A stretch of DNA of 64,000 nt, from positions 110,684 to 174,683 of the forward strand of contig NZ_JAIQUM010000002.1 in the NCBI RefSeq assembly GCF_020075705.1, read 5' to 3'. This document shows, in pieces, positions 17,313 through 26,130 of the stretch. The notes below the pieces were generated by a model. It saw nothing but the letters and a program-made list of their open reading frames with translations. It did no database searches and had not been told where the DNA came from. Position 1 is the stretch's first letter. The number at the start of each line of letters is the position of its first letter. Position numbers and translations under genes: made by a program. Source of the DNA: Metabacillus rhizolycopersici. GTDB lineage: Bacteria > Bacillota > Bacilli > Bacillales > Bacillaceae.

Positions 17313-19208
17313 TTATCTATTTAATAAACTCCCTACATAACGTAGTAAATCATTTGCAGATGTTGAATTGTAGCCATGCTCGTCGATTAGTCGAGCTACA
17401 ACTTCATTGATTTTCTTAAGCTGTTGTTCATCTGGGGTCTTAGAGGATGTTGTAATTTTAACGACATCTTTTAAGTCAGCAAAAAGTTTTTTCTGGATTG
17501 CTTCACGTAAACGCTCGTGTGAATTATAATCAAATCGTTTTCCTTTGCGTGCATAAGCAGAGATTCGAATAAGTATTTCTTCACGGAATGCCTTTTTTGC
17601 ATTTTCAGAAATACCAATTTGCTCTTCAATTGAACGCATTAATTTTTCATCCGGGTTCATTTCTTCCCCTGTTAATGGATCACGGATCTTATTTTTATTG
17701 CAGTATGCTTCAACATTATCAAGGTAATTATCCATCAACGTTTTAGCAGATTCCTCATAAGAGTAAACAAACGCTTTTTGAACTTCCTTTTTCGCCATTT
17801 CATCATAAAGTTGACGTGCAACGGAAATAAAGTTTAAGTATTTCTCACGATCTTCATTTGAAATTGATGCATGTTGATCAAGTCCTTCTTTAAGCGCTCG
17901 TAATACATCAAGTGCATTAATCGAAGGAACTTCCTTACGAATAATCGTTGATGAGATACGGTTAATGACGTAACGTGGATCTATACCGCTCATACCTTCA
18001 TCATTATATTCTTTTTGAAGCTCTACAACATCGACTGAGTTAAAGCCTTCAACGCTTTCACCATCATACAATCTCATTTTCTTCACAAGATCAATATCTC
18101 CCCGCTTCGGTTCTTTCATGCGAGTTAAGATCGTAAACATCGCGGCTACCTTTAAAGTGTGCGGCGCAATATGAACATCTGCCACATCACTTTCGTTAAT
18201 CATTTTTTCATAAATTCGCTCTTCCTCTGTTACTTTTAAATTATACGGCACAGGCATCACAATGATCCGTGAGTGAAGGGCCTCATTCTTTTTATTTGAA
18301 ATAAATGAACGATATTCCGTTTCATTTGTATGTGCGACGATTAATTCATCTGCCGAGATTAGCGCAAAACGACCTGCCTTGAAATTACCTTCTTGGGTTA
18401 AAGAAAGCAAATGCCATAAAAATTTCTCATCACATTTTAGCATCTCTTGGAACTCCATCATCCCACGGTTTGCTTTGTTTAATTCGCCGTCAAAGCGGTA
18501 CGCACGAGGATCTGACTCTGATCCATATTCAGCTATTGTTGAAAAGTCGATGCTTCCAGTTAAGTCAGCAATATCCTGTGACTTAGGATCCGACGGACTA
18601 AATGTACCAATCCCCGTCCGTTTATCCTCTGATAAAAATACTCTCTCAACTCTAACATCTTCAATTCGGCCGCCGTATTCTTCTTCTAGTCTCATGACAT
18701 TTAGGGGTGAAAGATTTCCTTCGATCCGAATTCCATATTCATCATAAAAGTCTTCTCTTAGGTGATGTGGAATAAGATGGAGAGGGTCCTCATGCATCGG
18801 GCACCCTTTGATTGCATAAACTGCTCCTCTATCCGTTAATGAGTAAGACTCTAAACCCCTTTTCAGCATTGTAACTAATGTGGATTTCCCACCGCTGACT
18901 GGACCCATTAATAATAAAATCCGCTTTCTAACATCCAATCTTTTTGCAGCAGGATGGAAATACTCCTCGACCAATCGTTCAAGCGCATTTTCTAACCCAT
19001 AAAGCTGGTGATCAAAGAACTTATACGTTCGCTTTCCATCTACTTCTTCAATACCACCATCTTTGATCATATTGTAAACCCTGGAATGAGCTGATTGTGC
19101 AACCCAAGGCTTTTCCTTGACTATATCTAAATACTCTACGAAGGTTCCTTCCCACTTTAAGCGCTGCTCATCTTCTCTAAACTTTTCAATTTTCTTTAAG
19201 ATATCCAT
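17313..19208 (-). CDS. prkA: AAA+ serine protein kinase/protease-like PrkA
   Basis: Large AAA+ protein described as a serine kinase and, more recently, as an ATP-dependent protease, needed for normal sporulation gene expression. The 631 residues contain Walker A GPVSGGKST (102-110), the PrkA N-terminal block RVYNMIKDGGIEEV, the signature region SPLNVMRLEEEYGGRIEDVRV and a C-terminal helical kinase-like domain. I chose ATG at 19208 because AAGGAGG lies 5 nt upstream and family members begin MDILKKIEKF. yhbH follows downstream. The third module member (SpoVR/YcgB) is not in this window. The promoter should lie in 19209-19553. Confidence 0.95.
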   Translation of the reverse strand: MDILKKIEKFREDEQRLKWEGTFVEYLDIVKEKPWVAQSAHSRVYNMIKDGGIEEVDGKRTYKFFDHQLYGLENALERLVEEYFHPAAKRLDVRKRILLLMGPVSGGKSTLVTMLKRGLESYSLTDRGAVYAIKGCPMHEDPLHLIPHHLREDFYDEYGIRIEGNLSPLNVMRLEEEYGGRIEDVRVERVFLSEDKRTGIGTFSPSDPKSQDIADLTGSIDFSTIAEYGSESDPRAYRFDGELNKANRGMMEFQEMLKCDEKFLWHLLSLTQEGNFKAGRFALISADELIVAHTNETEYRSFISNKKNEALHSRIIVMPVPYNLKVTEEERIYEKMINESDVADVHIAPHTLKVAAMFTILTRMKEPKRGDIDLVKKMRLYDGESVEGFNSVDVVELQKEYNDEGMSGIDPRYVINRISSTIIRKEVPSINALDVLRALKEGLDQHASISNEDREKYLNFISVARQLYDEMAKKEVQKAFVYSYEESAKTLMDNYLDNVEAYCNKNKIRDPLTGEEMNPDEKLMRSIEEQIGISENAKKAFREEILIRISAYARKGKRFDYNSHERLREAIQKKLFADLKDVVKITTSSKTPDEQQLKKINEVVARLIDEHGYNSTSANDLLRYVGSLLNR

Positions 19209-19553
19209 AAGGACCTCCTTCATCTTTGGTCGTACTTGTTAGAAAAACGTTGATTGTCGCCACGTTTCAAATGGCAAAGCCTACATTTTTCTAATACTAT
19301 CGAGAAAAGTATTAAGATCTCGTGAAGATTAGATTAATACACTTTATGCAAGGATGTCCTTTAACATTCTCGTAAGTTTTTGTTCAAACCACAATATCTA
19401 CCATTTTTAAGGAATTATTTAACTAAAAAACCGTTACACATTCACATCACATCTCGATTGCGTTATAATGAAACTAGCTTTGTAAGGGAAAGCTATACAT
19501 ATGCCCTTCATTTTTCTATACTTGAATTAGTGACTATTTCGGGAGGTGCAACG
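19209..19553. other. Divergent gene-free stretch upstream of prkA
   Basis: AT-rich DNA with a self-complementary AGTATTAAGA / CTAATACT area near 19300, and no ORF with a binding site until the 30-codon gene at 19554. It probably holds the prkA promoter, but I could not pick the sigma factor by eye. Confidence 0.45.
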
Positions 19554-19646
19554 ATGAACTTTTTATTAATCATTGGCGTGAGTTTAGCATTCTTAGTAGC
19601 GATTTTCACTTCAGGATATGATAGCAAGCCAGGCGCAAAAAAATAA
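19554..19646 (+). CDS. Small single-pass membrane protein (30 aa)
   Basis: Thirty residues: an N-terminal membrane helix (3-20, LLIIGVSLAFLVAIF) and a polar basic tail (YDSKPGAKK). GGGAGGTG lies 4-5 nt upstream of ATG at 19554, an unusually strong site that argues for a real gene. It is divergent from prkA. I do not recognise the family. Small membrane peptides like this often accompany sporulation genes, but nothing here shows that directly. Confidence 0.65.
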   Translation: MNFLLIIGVSLAFLVAIFTSGYDSKPGAKK

Positions 19647-19803
19647 TCTTAAAAACGGAAGCGCTTTACTTAACGAGATATTCACGAATGATTAAAATTA
19701 GCTTCTCTTTCAATCATTCGACGCCCGGCCGCTGATTATCCGTGCATGCACCGTACCTCGGATCTCTGACACAAACACATTGCCATAATAGTTTCCATCC
19801 TAA

Positions 19804-19950
19804 GAGAAGCGCAAGCGCCTTGTTCAGTCTCGCACAAATAAGACGCTCAGGAATAGAAGATGTTCTTCGCCTTCAATTCCTGAGCGTCTGTAGACCCAAG
19901 AGGGACTGGACACGAAAACTAAGTCAAAAAATTTTATACTTTCTTATCTT
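19804..19950 (+). repeat. Interspersed palindromic element, copy F
   Basis: Arms GAAGCGCAAGCGCCTTG and a shortened AGAGGGACTGGACAC; perfect inner stem GACGCTCAGGAAT / ATTCCTGAGCGTC. It has tail type b. Confidence 0.85.
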
Positions 19951-19954
19951 TTAA

Positions 19955-20000
19955 AAAGAAATCCCCATGTACAAATTAATGTCCATGGGGATTTCTTTCA
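19955..20000. terminator. Rho-independent terminator-like hairpin
   Basis: 15 bp stem AAAGAAATCCCCATG / CATGGGGATTTCTTT with flanking A- and T-rich DNA. It can serve the 30-codon gene on the plus strand, or the leftward trmL transcript. Confidence 0.7.
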
Positions 20001-20202
20001 TTTAAGGAATGAAAGCGAGGCTTTCCTTTTGTAGGAAAGTTATCCTTCACTTTCTCTTCTTTAATTCATTTAAATTTAGAGTTGGGAGATTACTACTATT
20101 TAATGTAGGAAAGTATCTGTTTACCGATATTTTGTTCATGTCCTAACTCTAGACCTAACCATTCAAGTGATAAGCCACATTTTCTGAGCAGCTCTTCTGC
20201 TT

Positions 20203-20676
20203 TTATAATAATCCAGGATAGTTTTGTTGTCTCAATGCTTCATATATTAAAATAGCAGCTGTATTAGACAGATTTAACGAGCGTACATTCTCAGTCATTG
20301 GGAGTCGTAAACATTTTTCTAGATTAGCCTCGATCAAATCCTTTGGAAGACCTGTTGTTTCGCGTCCAAACACAAAGAAATAATCTTTTCCTGTCTCGCT
20401 GTAATCAAACGTTGTATGTGGCTGCTTACCATATTTTGTTAAGTAGAAAAAATCCGCTTCTGAATATTTTTCGAATAATTCGTCTAACGAATCATGATAA
20501 ACGACATTAACATATTCCCAATAATCTAAACCAGCGCGTTTTAACATTTTATCATCTGTTGAAAATCCTAATGGCCTGATTAAATGGAGAGTTGTGTTAG
20601 TAGCTGCACATGAACGTGCAATATTCCCTGTATTAGCAGGAATCTCTGGTTGATATAATACTACGTGTAAAGCCAA
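20203..20676 (-). CDS. trmL: tRNA (cytidine/uridine-34-2'-O)-methyltransferase
   Basis: SPOUT-class methyltransferase that 2'-O-methylates the wobble nucleotide of certain leucine tRNAs. The 157 residues include the conserved IPANTGNIARSC near the N-terminus, FVFGRETTGLP (motif 2) and the knot region LRLPMTENVRSLNLSNTAAI. I chose TTG at 20676, giving MALHVVLYQPEIP, because GAGGTGA lies 5 nt upstream and this matches the B. subtilis CspR start. Its neighbours yhbB and queG match the B. subtilis yhb region. A repeat element sits immediately upstream. Confidence 0.95.
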   Translation of the reverse strand: MALHVVLYQPEIPANTGNIARSCAATNTTLHLIRPLGFSTDDKMLKRAGLDYWEYVNVVYHDSLDELFEKYSEADFFYLTKYGKQPHTTFDYSETGKDYFFVFGRETTGLPKDLIEANLEKCLRLPMTENVRSLNLSNTAAILIYEALRQQNYPGLL

Positions 20677-20702
20677 TATTTTCACCTCATCTACTTTTTA
20701 AG

Positions 20703-20850
20703 AAAAGCACAAGCACCTTGTTCAGCCTCAGACGAATAAGACGGATGGATAGAAGGAATTCTTTTCCTTTTTCATTCATACATGGCTTATGACCTGATAG
20801 GCTAGGTGCTTGTGCTAGACACCAAAACGCAATATGTGTAAATCTTTTGC
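20703..20850 (+). repeat. Diverged palindromic element, copy G
   Basis: Arms AAAAGCACAAGCACCTTG and ATAGGCTAGGTGCTTGTGCTAG have mutated together and still pair. The inner part is degraded, and the tail is of an unclassified type (ACACCAAAACGC). Confidence 0.75.
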
Positions 20851-20883
20851 ACACCCATTGTACTACAAAATAGTATACCATTG

Positions 20884-21783
20884 TTATTTAGAACTTGTTT
20901 CATCAACAATGTGAAAAAAAGTGTACTTAATGTTTGGTGTATATGCTGTTGAATCCTCATATGCCCAATAACGCATGCGACTATTATAAGTTTGCGCATT
21001 TACAAGTGGCATATTCTCCTGATCCTTCGCAACTACAAAGGTTGTATGATCATAACGACCATCTCCCTGAAAATCGTAGCAAATGACATCCCCTGGCATG
21101 AGTTGCTCTGGAGAATTAACAATTTCCGCCTGTAGACCAACAGTTGAATTGGTTAAAAAGCTTTTCATCGCATTAGCTACAGACCAGCTATAACTCCAAT
21201 TTTTTTGCTGCATCCACCAGCCTGAGGAACGATTTGGATACCCTCGCATTGAAGCACCACCTGCATGAAGGCATTGGGAGATAAAATTAGTGCAATTCAC
21301 TTCAAAATTTTGATAAGCAGAATTGTGACTATTCCACCACCGTTCAGCATATTGAACTGCCGCAAATCGATCGTAGCTAAAAGAATCCTTGTTGCGAGGT
21401 TCACTATTTTGAAGAACTGGATGACCTTCACTTTCTTTCTGTTCTATAAGAACGTCCTCGACAAGCTCATTACGATAAAAACGAGCTTTGTGCTGCTCCA
21501 CTCTCTCTTCAAGATAAAAAGAATCCTGCTGTTTATTTAACCATTTATAATGACATAGATATAATGCATCCTGCAGATCATGAGAAAGTTTCTCCACGTT
21601 CGTAATTTTTACTTGGACACTTCCTTTAACAACTTCAGTTTTTCTATTTTCGCTCGACATGAGTTTACGTTCAATTGCTTGTAAAACATGATCATCTCGT
21701 TCATGCTTTACTACCTTTTTATTAATGAGCAGTTGAAGCCTTTCTTCATGTAACTCTGATAATAATCGTTTCACCCTTTTCAT
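20884..21783 (-). CDS. yhbB: Amidase-domain protein, YhbB-like
   Basis: A 299-residue protein with a helical N-terminal part (1-135, charged) and a C-terminal amidase_6 domain (about 140-295): YAERWWNSHNSAYQNF, then NCTNFISQCLHAGG with the likely catalytic cysteine, then GDVICYDFQGDGRYDHTTFVV with the likely histidine. It is probably a cell-wall or spore-wall peptide hydrolase. No signal peptide is visible, so it may act in spores or be exported non-classically. I prefer ATG at 21783, where AGGATGG is at workable spacing, over ATG at 21789. Its position between trmL and queG agrees with B. subtilis yhbB. Confidence 0.82.
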   Translation of the reverse strand: MKRVKRLLSELHEERLQLLINKKVVKHERDDHVLQAIERKLMSSENRKTEVVKGSVQVKITNVEKLSHDLQDALYLCHYKWLNKQQDSFYLEERVEQHKARFYRNELVEDVLIEQKESEGHPVLQNSEPRNKDSFSYDRFAAVQYAERWWNSHNSAYQNFEVNCTNFISQCLHAGGASMRGYPNRSSGWWMQQKNWSYSWSVANAMKSFLTNSTVGLQAEIVNSPEQLMPGDVICYDFQGDGRYDHTTFVVAKDQENMPLVNAQTYNSRMRYWAYEDSTAYTPNIKYTFFHIVDETSSK

Positions 21784-21985
21784 CACCATCCTATCTACTA
21801 CATGGTATGTAGGCGACAGGTAGAAATGTCGTTAAAATTTAGGCCACCTCTTGAGCTCGAATTTTTTACACTTTACTTGCTTCCTAATAACGAAAAAGTC
21901 TGGACCATCAGTCTTATTGTCCTGATGAATTTTTATCATTATACTATTGAAGGACACACATTCAAATTTCTAAGAGGTGAACGAC

Positions 21986-22354
21986 ATGTTTCAAGAATTT
22001 AAAAAATTTGCATTAAAGGGCAATGTTTTAGACTTAGCTGTCGCTGTAATCATTGGTGCTGCTTTCGGTAAAATTGTTACTTCCCTTGTTGAAGATATCA
22101 TCATGCCACTCGTTGGGTTACTAATGGGAGGAATAAGCTTTAGTAAGCTTGCTATTACAGTAGGGGATGCTGTAATCAAATATGGTGTATTTGTGCAAAC
22201 GATTGTTGACTTTCTCATCATTGCCATCTCCATCTTTTTCGTTGTGCGATTCTTTAATCGCTTCAAAAAGAAGGAAGCTGCAGTAGCTCCTCAGGTTGAC
22301 AATAAGGAAGAACTTTTAAAAGAAATCAGAGACTTGTTAAAAGAAACGAAGTAG
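21986..22354 (+). CDS. mscL: Large-conductance mechanosensitive channel
   Basis: Homopentameric channel that opens under hypo-osmotic shock. The 122 residues start [21 protein letters not shown] (the amphipathic helix and pore helix of MscL), then [15 protein letters not shown], a second helix [19 protein letters not shown] and a charged C-terminal bundle ending [17 protein letters not shown] chose ATG at 21986 because AGAGGTGA lies upstream with 5 nt spacing; the GTG at 21977 is part of that site. It is monocistronic with its own terminator, inserted between yhbB and queG. Confidence 0.96.
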   Translation: MFQEFKKFALKGNVLDLAVAVIIGAAFGKIVTSLVEDIIMPLVGLLMGGISFSKLAITVGDAVIKYGVFVQTIVDFLIIAISIFFVVRFFNRFKKKEAAVAPQVDNKEELLKEIRDLLKETK

Positions 22355-22362
22355 TTGCAATT

Positions 22363-22411
22363 TAAAAAGCTCATTTCACTTTGAACACAGCTAAGTGAAA
22401 TGAGCTTTTTT
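22363..22411 (+). terminator. mscL terminator
   Basis: Stem AAGCTCATTTCACTT / AAGTGAAATGAGCTT with a T6 tail, 9 nt after the stop. Confidence 0.92.
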
Positions 22412-22480
22412 AGTATGGTTTGCTACATGTCAGATGTTAGCTAGTGTCATTATACTTGTGATTTTGCGATTATTGTCGAA

Positions 22481-22543
22481 TGATAGATTTTCCGATAAAG
22501 TTGATAGATTATTTCTTAAATTCGATAGATTATCCGCGCTTTC
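22481..22543. repeat. Three 21-nt imperfect tandem repeats
   Basis: GATAGATT recurs at 22482, 22503 and 22524, exactly 21 nt apart (two helical turns), with similar AT-rich flanks. It lies between the mscL terminator and the queG stop codon. Confidence 0.7.
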
Positions 22544-22565
22544 TGTAGGAATTCATTCAAGTTTG

Positions 22566-23702
22566 TTATGTTATTTCTAAAAAGGCTAATCCTTTGTTAA
22601 TCTCTTCTTTCACTTCTTCATCCTGTTCTTGTTTGTAAGCCTTATGCAACTCTTCCGCTACTTCAATTCCACCAATTTTCCCAATTGCCCAAGCAGCGGT
22701 CCCACGAATAACCGGTCTTGGATCATGATGCATCAGCTCAATTAAGTCTGGTATTGCAGTCGTGTCTTTAAAGTGAGCTAGCGCTAAAATAGCATTACGC
22801 TGCAATGGCTTTTTCCCTCGCCAAGAACCAGAAATTTGGCCGAATTTTTCTTTAAATTCGCGGTTACTAATTGTAAGCAGTGGTTTTAGCTTTGGCTTTG
22901 CGATTTCTGGGTCTGGTTCCATTTCTGTATGAAAATGAAAGTCCTTTCCCTTATTTACTGGACATATAGTTTGGCATGTATCACATCCATAAATACGGTT
23001 ACCAATTTTCGTTCGATATTCATCAGGTAAAAAGCCCTTTGTTTGTGTTAAAAAAGCAATACATTTTGACGAATCAAGCTGACCACCTTGAACCAACGCT
23101 CCTGTTGGACAAATATCTAAACATTTTGTACAGCTTCCACACTGGTCCTCCATCGGTGTATCAGGCGGAAAGGGAAAATTCGTAATCATTTCTCCCAAAT
23201 AAATATATGAACCGAACTCAGGTGTAATAATCGAACAGTTTTTTCCGCTCCAACCAATTCCTGCACGCTCTGCAACAGCTCGATCTGAAAGCTCACCTGT
23301 ATCAACCATTGATTTAACCTGAATATCAGGCACCTTTTCTCTCAAAAATGCCTCTAATTTACTTAAGCGATCGCGCAAGACGGTGTGATAATCCTGGCCC
23401 CAGGATGCTCGACAAAAAATACCTCGTCTATCTTCCCGTGTACTTTTCGGAGCATTTTTCATCTTAGAAGGATACGCAAGTGCGATGGAAATAATGGAGC
23501 TTGCTTGCGGCAAGAGCTTTACTGGTGTAACCCTCTTTTCAATGTCTGGTTCTTCAAAACCGGATTGGTAACCAAGTTCCTGTTGAGTAATAAGTCGTTG
23601 TTTTAACTCCTCAAACATATTTGCACTTGTAAATCCAATCTTGTCTATACCAATTTCTTTACTATACTCAATAACTTCTTTTTTAAATTGTACAATGTTC
23701 AT
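22566..23702 (-). CDS. queG: Epoxyqueuosine reductase
   Basis: Cobalamin-dependent, iron-sulfur enzyme that reduces epoxyqueuosine to queuosine in tRNA, the last step of that pathway. The 378 residues show the catalytic aspartate D134 in VDTGEL, two 4Fe-4S motifs (C188-C191-C194-C198, and C240-C243-C247 with C214), and C-terminal HEAT-like repeats (about 300-378) that hold the tRNA. I chose ATG at 23702 after GGGAGGGA; the frame extends upstream without a site. It corresponds to B. subtilis yhbA (queG), beside yhbB and trmL, giving a small tRNA-modification neighbourhood. Confidence 0.96.
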   Translation of the reverse strand: MNIVQFKKEVIEYSKEIGIDKIGFTSANMFEELKQRLITQQELGYQSGFEEPDIEKRVTPVKLLPQASSIISIALAYPSKMKNAPKSTREDRRGIFCRASWGQDYHTVLRDRLSKLEAFLREKVPDIQVKSMVDTGELSDRAVAERAGIGWSGKNCSIITPEFGSYIYLGEMITNFPFPPDTPMEDQCGSCTKCLDICPTGALVQGGQLDSSKCIAFLTQTKGFLPDEYRTKIGNRIYGCDTCQTICPVNKGKDFHFHTEMEPDPEIAKPKLKPLLTISNREFKEKFGQISGSWRGKKPLQRNAILALAHFKDTTAIPDLIELMHHDPRPVIRGTAAWAIGKIGGIEVAEELHKAYKQEQDEEVKEEINKGLAFLEIT

Positions 23703-23799
23703 TTCATTTCCCTCCCTCCGTCTACCTGGTAAGCTGATCTCACAATGCATCCCTCTCAATATGGTAAAATAACAGCACTACCATGTGGAGGTTAAAAAT

Positions 23800-24462
23800 A
23801 TGGAAATTCAAATACATGAAGAATTAAAACAATTAATACCAGAGTTTAAAATCGGTGTTGTTCATTATCGTGATATTCAAGTATCTGATTCTCCTCAAAT
23901 GCTAAAAGGACGATTACGATTATTTCAAGAATCCCTTTACTTTGACTATGAAGATAAAAAGATCACTGATATTCCTGCTATAAATGAGTGGAGAAAACTC
24001 TTTAAAACGGTTGGCACCGACCCAAATCGTTATCGCCCATCTAATGAAGCATTATATCGTCGCGTGCAAAAACAACAATTTCTTCCTACTGTCAACTCTG
24101 CAGTTGATATGAATAATTTTTTATCCCTTCAATATCAAACTCCTTTAGGTATTTATGATGTTAACCATTTAGATGGATCGATTTCAATAAAACTAGGAAC
24201 AGACCAAGACTCATATATTGCGATTAATGAGCGCGAGATTTCTTTAACAAATAAGTTACACTCATGTGATCAAAAAGGCCCATTTGGAAGTCCTTATGTT
24301 GATTCTAAGAGAACAGCAGTAACAACGAATACAACCGAAGCACTACATCTTATTTATTTACAACCTTCTCTTAGCATTGACAAATCTATGCAGTTAGTAC
24401 AAGCATTATCAAAAATGTTCACACAAATACACGGTGGCGATGCTGATTACACTGTAATTTAA
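23800..24462 (+). CDS. B3/B4 tRNA-binding domain protein
   Basis: A 220-residue protein of the B3/B4 (PheRS beta editing-like) family. It has the signature WRKLFKTVGTDPNRYRPSNEAL near residue 65, followed by VNSAVDMNNFLSLQYQTPLGIYD. Such proteins are thought to bind or edit mischarged tRNA or free amino acids, but their role is largely unproven. I chose ATG at 23800 because GTGGAGG lies upstream; the in-frame GTG at 23785 is that site. It is divergent from queG with about 100 nt between starts. The tail repeats the motif TEALHLIYLQPS seen in relatives. Confidence 0.85.
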   Translation: MEIQIHEELKQLIPEFKIGVVHYRDIQVSDSPQMLKGRLRLFQESLYFDYEDKKITDIPAINEWRKLFKTVGTDPNRYRPSNEALYRRVQKQQFLPTVNSAVDMNNFLSLQYQTPLGIYDVNHLDGSISIKLGTDQDSYIAINEREISLTNKLHSCDQKGPFGSPYVDSKRTAVTTNTTEALHLIYLQPSLSIDKSMQLVQALSKMFTQIHGGDADYTVI

Positions 24463-24504
24463 GTAAATGCTAAGTACATTCCTCAGCATCGGACATGCAT
24501 GAAC

Positions 24505-24670
24505 AAAAGCGCAAGCGCCTTGATCAGCCTCAGGCATAGCATAAGCCAATCAGGAATAGAAGGTGTTTTTTACCTTCAATTCCTGATTGGCTTATGACCT
24601 CGAGGGGCTAGGCGCTGGAGCTGTATGTCGTGCACTTATCCACAGTACAAAAATTTTATAATTTCCTAAA
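24505..24670 (+). repeat. Interspersed palindromic element, copy H1
   Basis: A near-intact copy: arms AAAAGCGCAAGCGCCTTG and GGGGCTAGGCGCTGGAG; inner stem CCAATCAGGAAT / ATTCCTGATTGG with AAGG/CCTT continuing it. It has tail type a. Confidence 0.9.
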
Positions 24671-24710
24671 CATGAATCAAAGCTGCTCTTCGCCCTCACC
24701 CCAAAAGTGA

Positions 24711-24847
24711 CTAGACCAAAAGGCAGGCATAAGACGCGTATAAATTGAAGGCGCCTATTTTACCTTCAATTTATACGCGCCTTATGACCCCGAGGGGCTA
24801 GGCGCTTGCGCTGGACAATTCTCGAAGCCAAAACTTATAAATTCTTA
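24711..24847 (+). repeat. Interspersed palindromic element, copy H2
   Basis: A second copy about 40 nt after H1 in the same orientation. The 5' arm is degraded, but the inner stem is perfect (CGCGTATAAATTGAAGG / CCTTCAATTTATACGCG), and GGGGCTAGGCGCTTGCGC and tail type c follow. Confidence 0.85.
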
Positions 24848-24853
24848 AACATT

Positions 24854-24898
24854 AAAAAACGCAATACTTCGTTTATCTAAGAAACGAAACACTGCGTT
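24854..24898 (-). terminator. Terminator of tRNA-Gly
   Basis: On the minus strand a stem (AACGCAGTGTTTCGTTT pairing with AAACGAAGTATTGCGTT) ends in a T6 run, just downstream of the tRNA. Confidence 0.85.
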
Positions 24899-24916
24899 GT
24901 ACACGGTAATTATGTA

Positions 24917-24990
24917 TGGAGCGGGTGAAGGGAATCGAACCCTCATCATCAGCTTGGAAGGCTGAGGTTTTACCACTAAACTACACCCGC
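24917..24990 (-). tRNA. tRNA-Gly (TCC)
   Basis: Full cloverleaf with acceptor GCGGGTG / CACCCGC, anticodon loop CTTCCAA giving TCC, T-arm GGGTTCGATTCCC and encoded CCA. A solitary tRNA gene with its own terminator. Confidence 0.95.
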
Positions 24991-24991
24991 A

Positions 24992-25352
24992 AAGAATATG
25001 TTTTAAATTATAACAATTTTCTCATCATTAATCAACATTATTTTTAACATTTACAAATATAGTGTCGAATCAAGTCGAATGTTTATTTTATTAGTATATA
25101 CTCTGTTCATTCATTTATCAAGGTTTTTTACATTCATTTTATCTACACCCCCTAACTAGTTGTTTGGTCAACACGAGATCCGATTTCAAGACTATAAATG
25201 TAGGGGTTTCCAAACGTGATTGTTGAATGTAATTAATGAAACTTTACTATGTTCATTTCATTGAAACCGATTGCGATTTCTGTTACCGAATATCATGCAC
25301 TGAAGCATCTATGAAAAAAGGAATAAACTAAGAAGTTTGTCATCCCAACAAA
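24992..25352. other. AT-rich gene-free stretch
   Basis: Upstream of tRNA-Gly and downstream of the IDEAL-domain gene. It should contain the tRNA-Gly promoter. No ORF, repeat or structured element was recognised. Confidence 0.4.
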
Positions 25353-25406
25353 GTAACAAAAGAGCAATTCAGATTGTATTCACAATCTGAATTGCTCTTT
25401 TGTTAC
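25353..25406. terminator. Strong hairpin terminator of the IDEAL-domain gene
   Basis: A perfect 25 bp stem beginning GTAACAAAAGAGCAATTC with a 4 nt loop, the longest perfect hairpin in the window. It lies 45 nt after the stop codon at 25452. Confidence 0.8.
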
Positions 25407-25451
25407 TGGAGCCTCATGTGCTATTTCATCAAATACTCATGTTCCTTGGGA

Positions 25452-25652
25452 TTACTCAAGAATACTCTTTAATTCTCCCGTTAATTGTAGAAATTTCTCC
25501 TTATTTCTGTACTGTAAAGCTCTGTCAATTTCCTTAAGAATTTGTTCAGTTCGGAAATCACGAAGCGCTTTGTCCAATGCCATTTTAGCATATATAGAAT
25601 GAAGAATTTTCAATTCTGGTTGTTCTGGTGCATGAAGTACAAACCTTTCCAT
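25452..25652 (-). CDS. IDEAL-domain small protein, YozD-like
   Basis: A 66-residue cytoplasmic protein. The C-terminal half, DKALRDFRTEQILKEIDRAL then RNKEKFLQLTGELKSIL, fits the IDEAL domain found in several small Bacillus proteins (YozD, YpiB, ComK region). The start is ATG after AAGGAGGAG, and a long hairpin terminator follows. Biochemical function is unknown. It is monocistronic, between tRNA-Gly and a long gene-free stretch. Confidence 0.75.
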   Translation of the reverse strand: MERFVLHAPEQPELKILHSIYAKMALDKALRDFRTEQILKEIDRALQYRNKEKFLQLTGELKSILE

Positions 25653-25891
25653 AAGGAAATCTCCTCCTTATTTTTTATCTAACTCAATAAAAATAGTAAA
25701 CTATTGATATATTTTTATAAGAAATCAAAATTTATTCATGCATATTTCCAGTCAAATCACTCACAAACTTTTATTATCTCAAGAAGCCTATCGTCTACAC
25801 TAAAGATAACTAAAAAATTTATCGTATCGGCCCCACCTACGCCAAATACTGTGACAGCCACACATGCCATCCAACCCATTATTATTATAAA

Positions 25892-25905
25892 TGATAACGC
25901 TTACA
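25892..25905. promoter_or_regulatory. CcpA cre-like site in a gene-free stretch
   Basis: TGATAACGCTTACA (reverse complement TGTAAGCGTTATCA) fits TGNAARCGNWWWCA at every position. No live downstream gene is obvious; the leftward frame MGWMACVAVTVFGVGG looks like a relic. Confidence 0.45.
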
Positions 25906-26130
25906 TTGTAAAGGTTAATAAAAGTAAAATTATTTCCTTAACTTTGTAAATATACGGTTATCTTAACTTCGATGTGGAAACTATTGGAATATAAATGGTT
26001 CTCACATCATTTTCATGTATACAATGTAAAATATCGGTTTAAATAAAGTTTTACGAACGTTAAAATTGATGGATTTTATAAATTAAATACCCGTTCGTAA
26101 AAGTGTACTTTTTGACACAAATATTTATTC

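Noticed and set aside
22481..22543. CRISPR array
   Set aside because: Only three imperfect 21-nt units with no spacers and no cas genes; no CRISPR array was seen anywhere in the window.
24505..24847. Insertion sequence with transposase
   Set aside because: Only two palindromic repeats and no reading frame between them; no transposase was found for this family in the window.
25704..25949. 81-codon plus-strand frame
   Set aside because: No binding site and low-complexity composition; the opposite strand looks like a relic instead.
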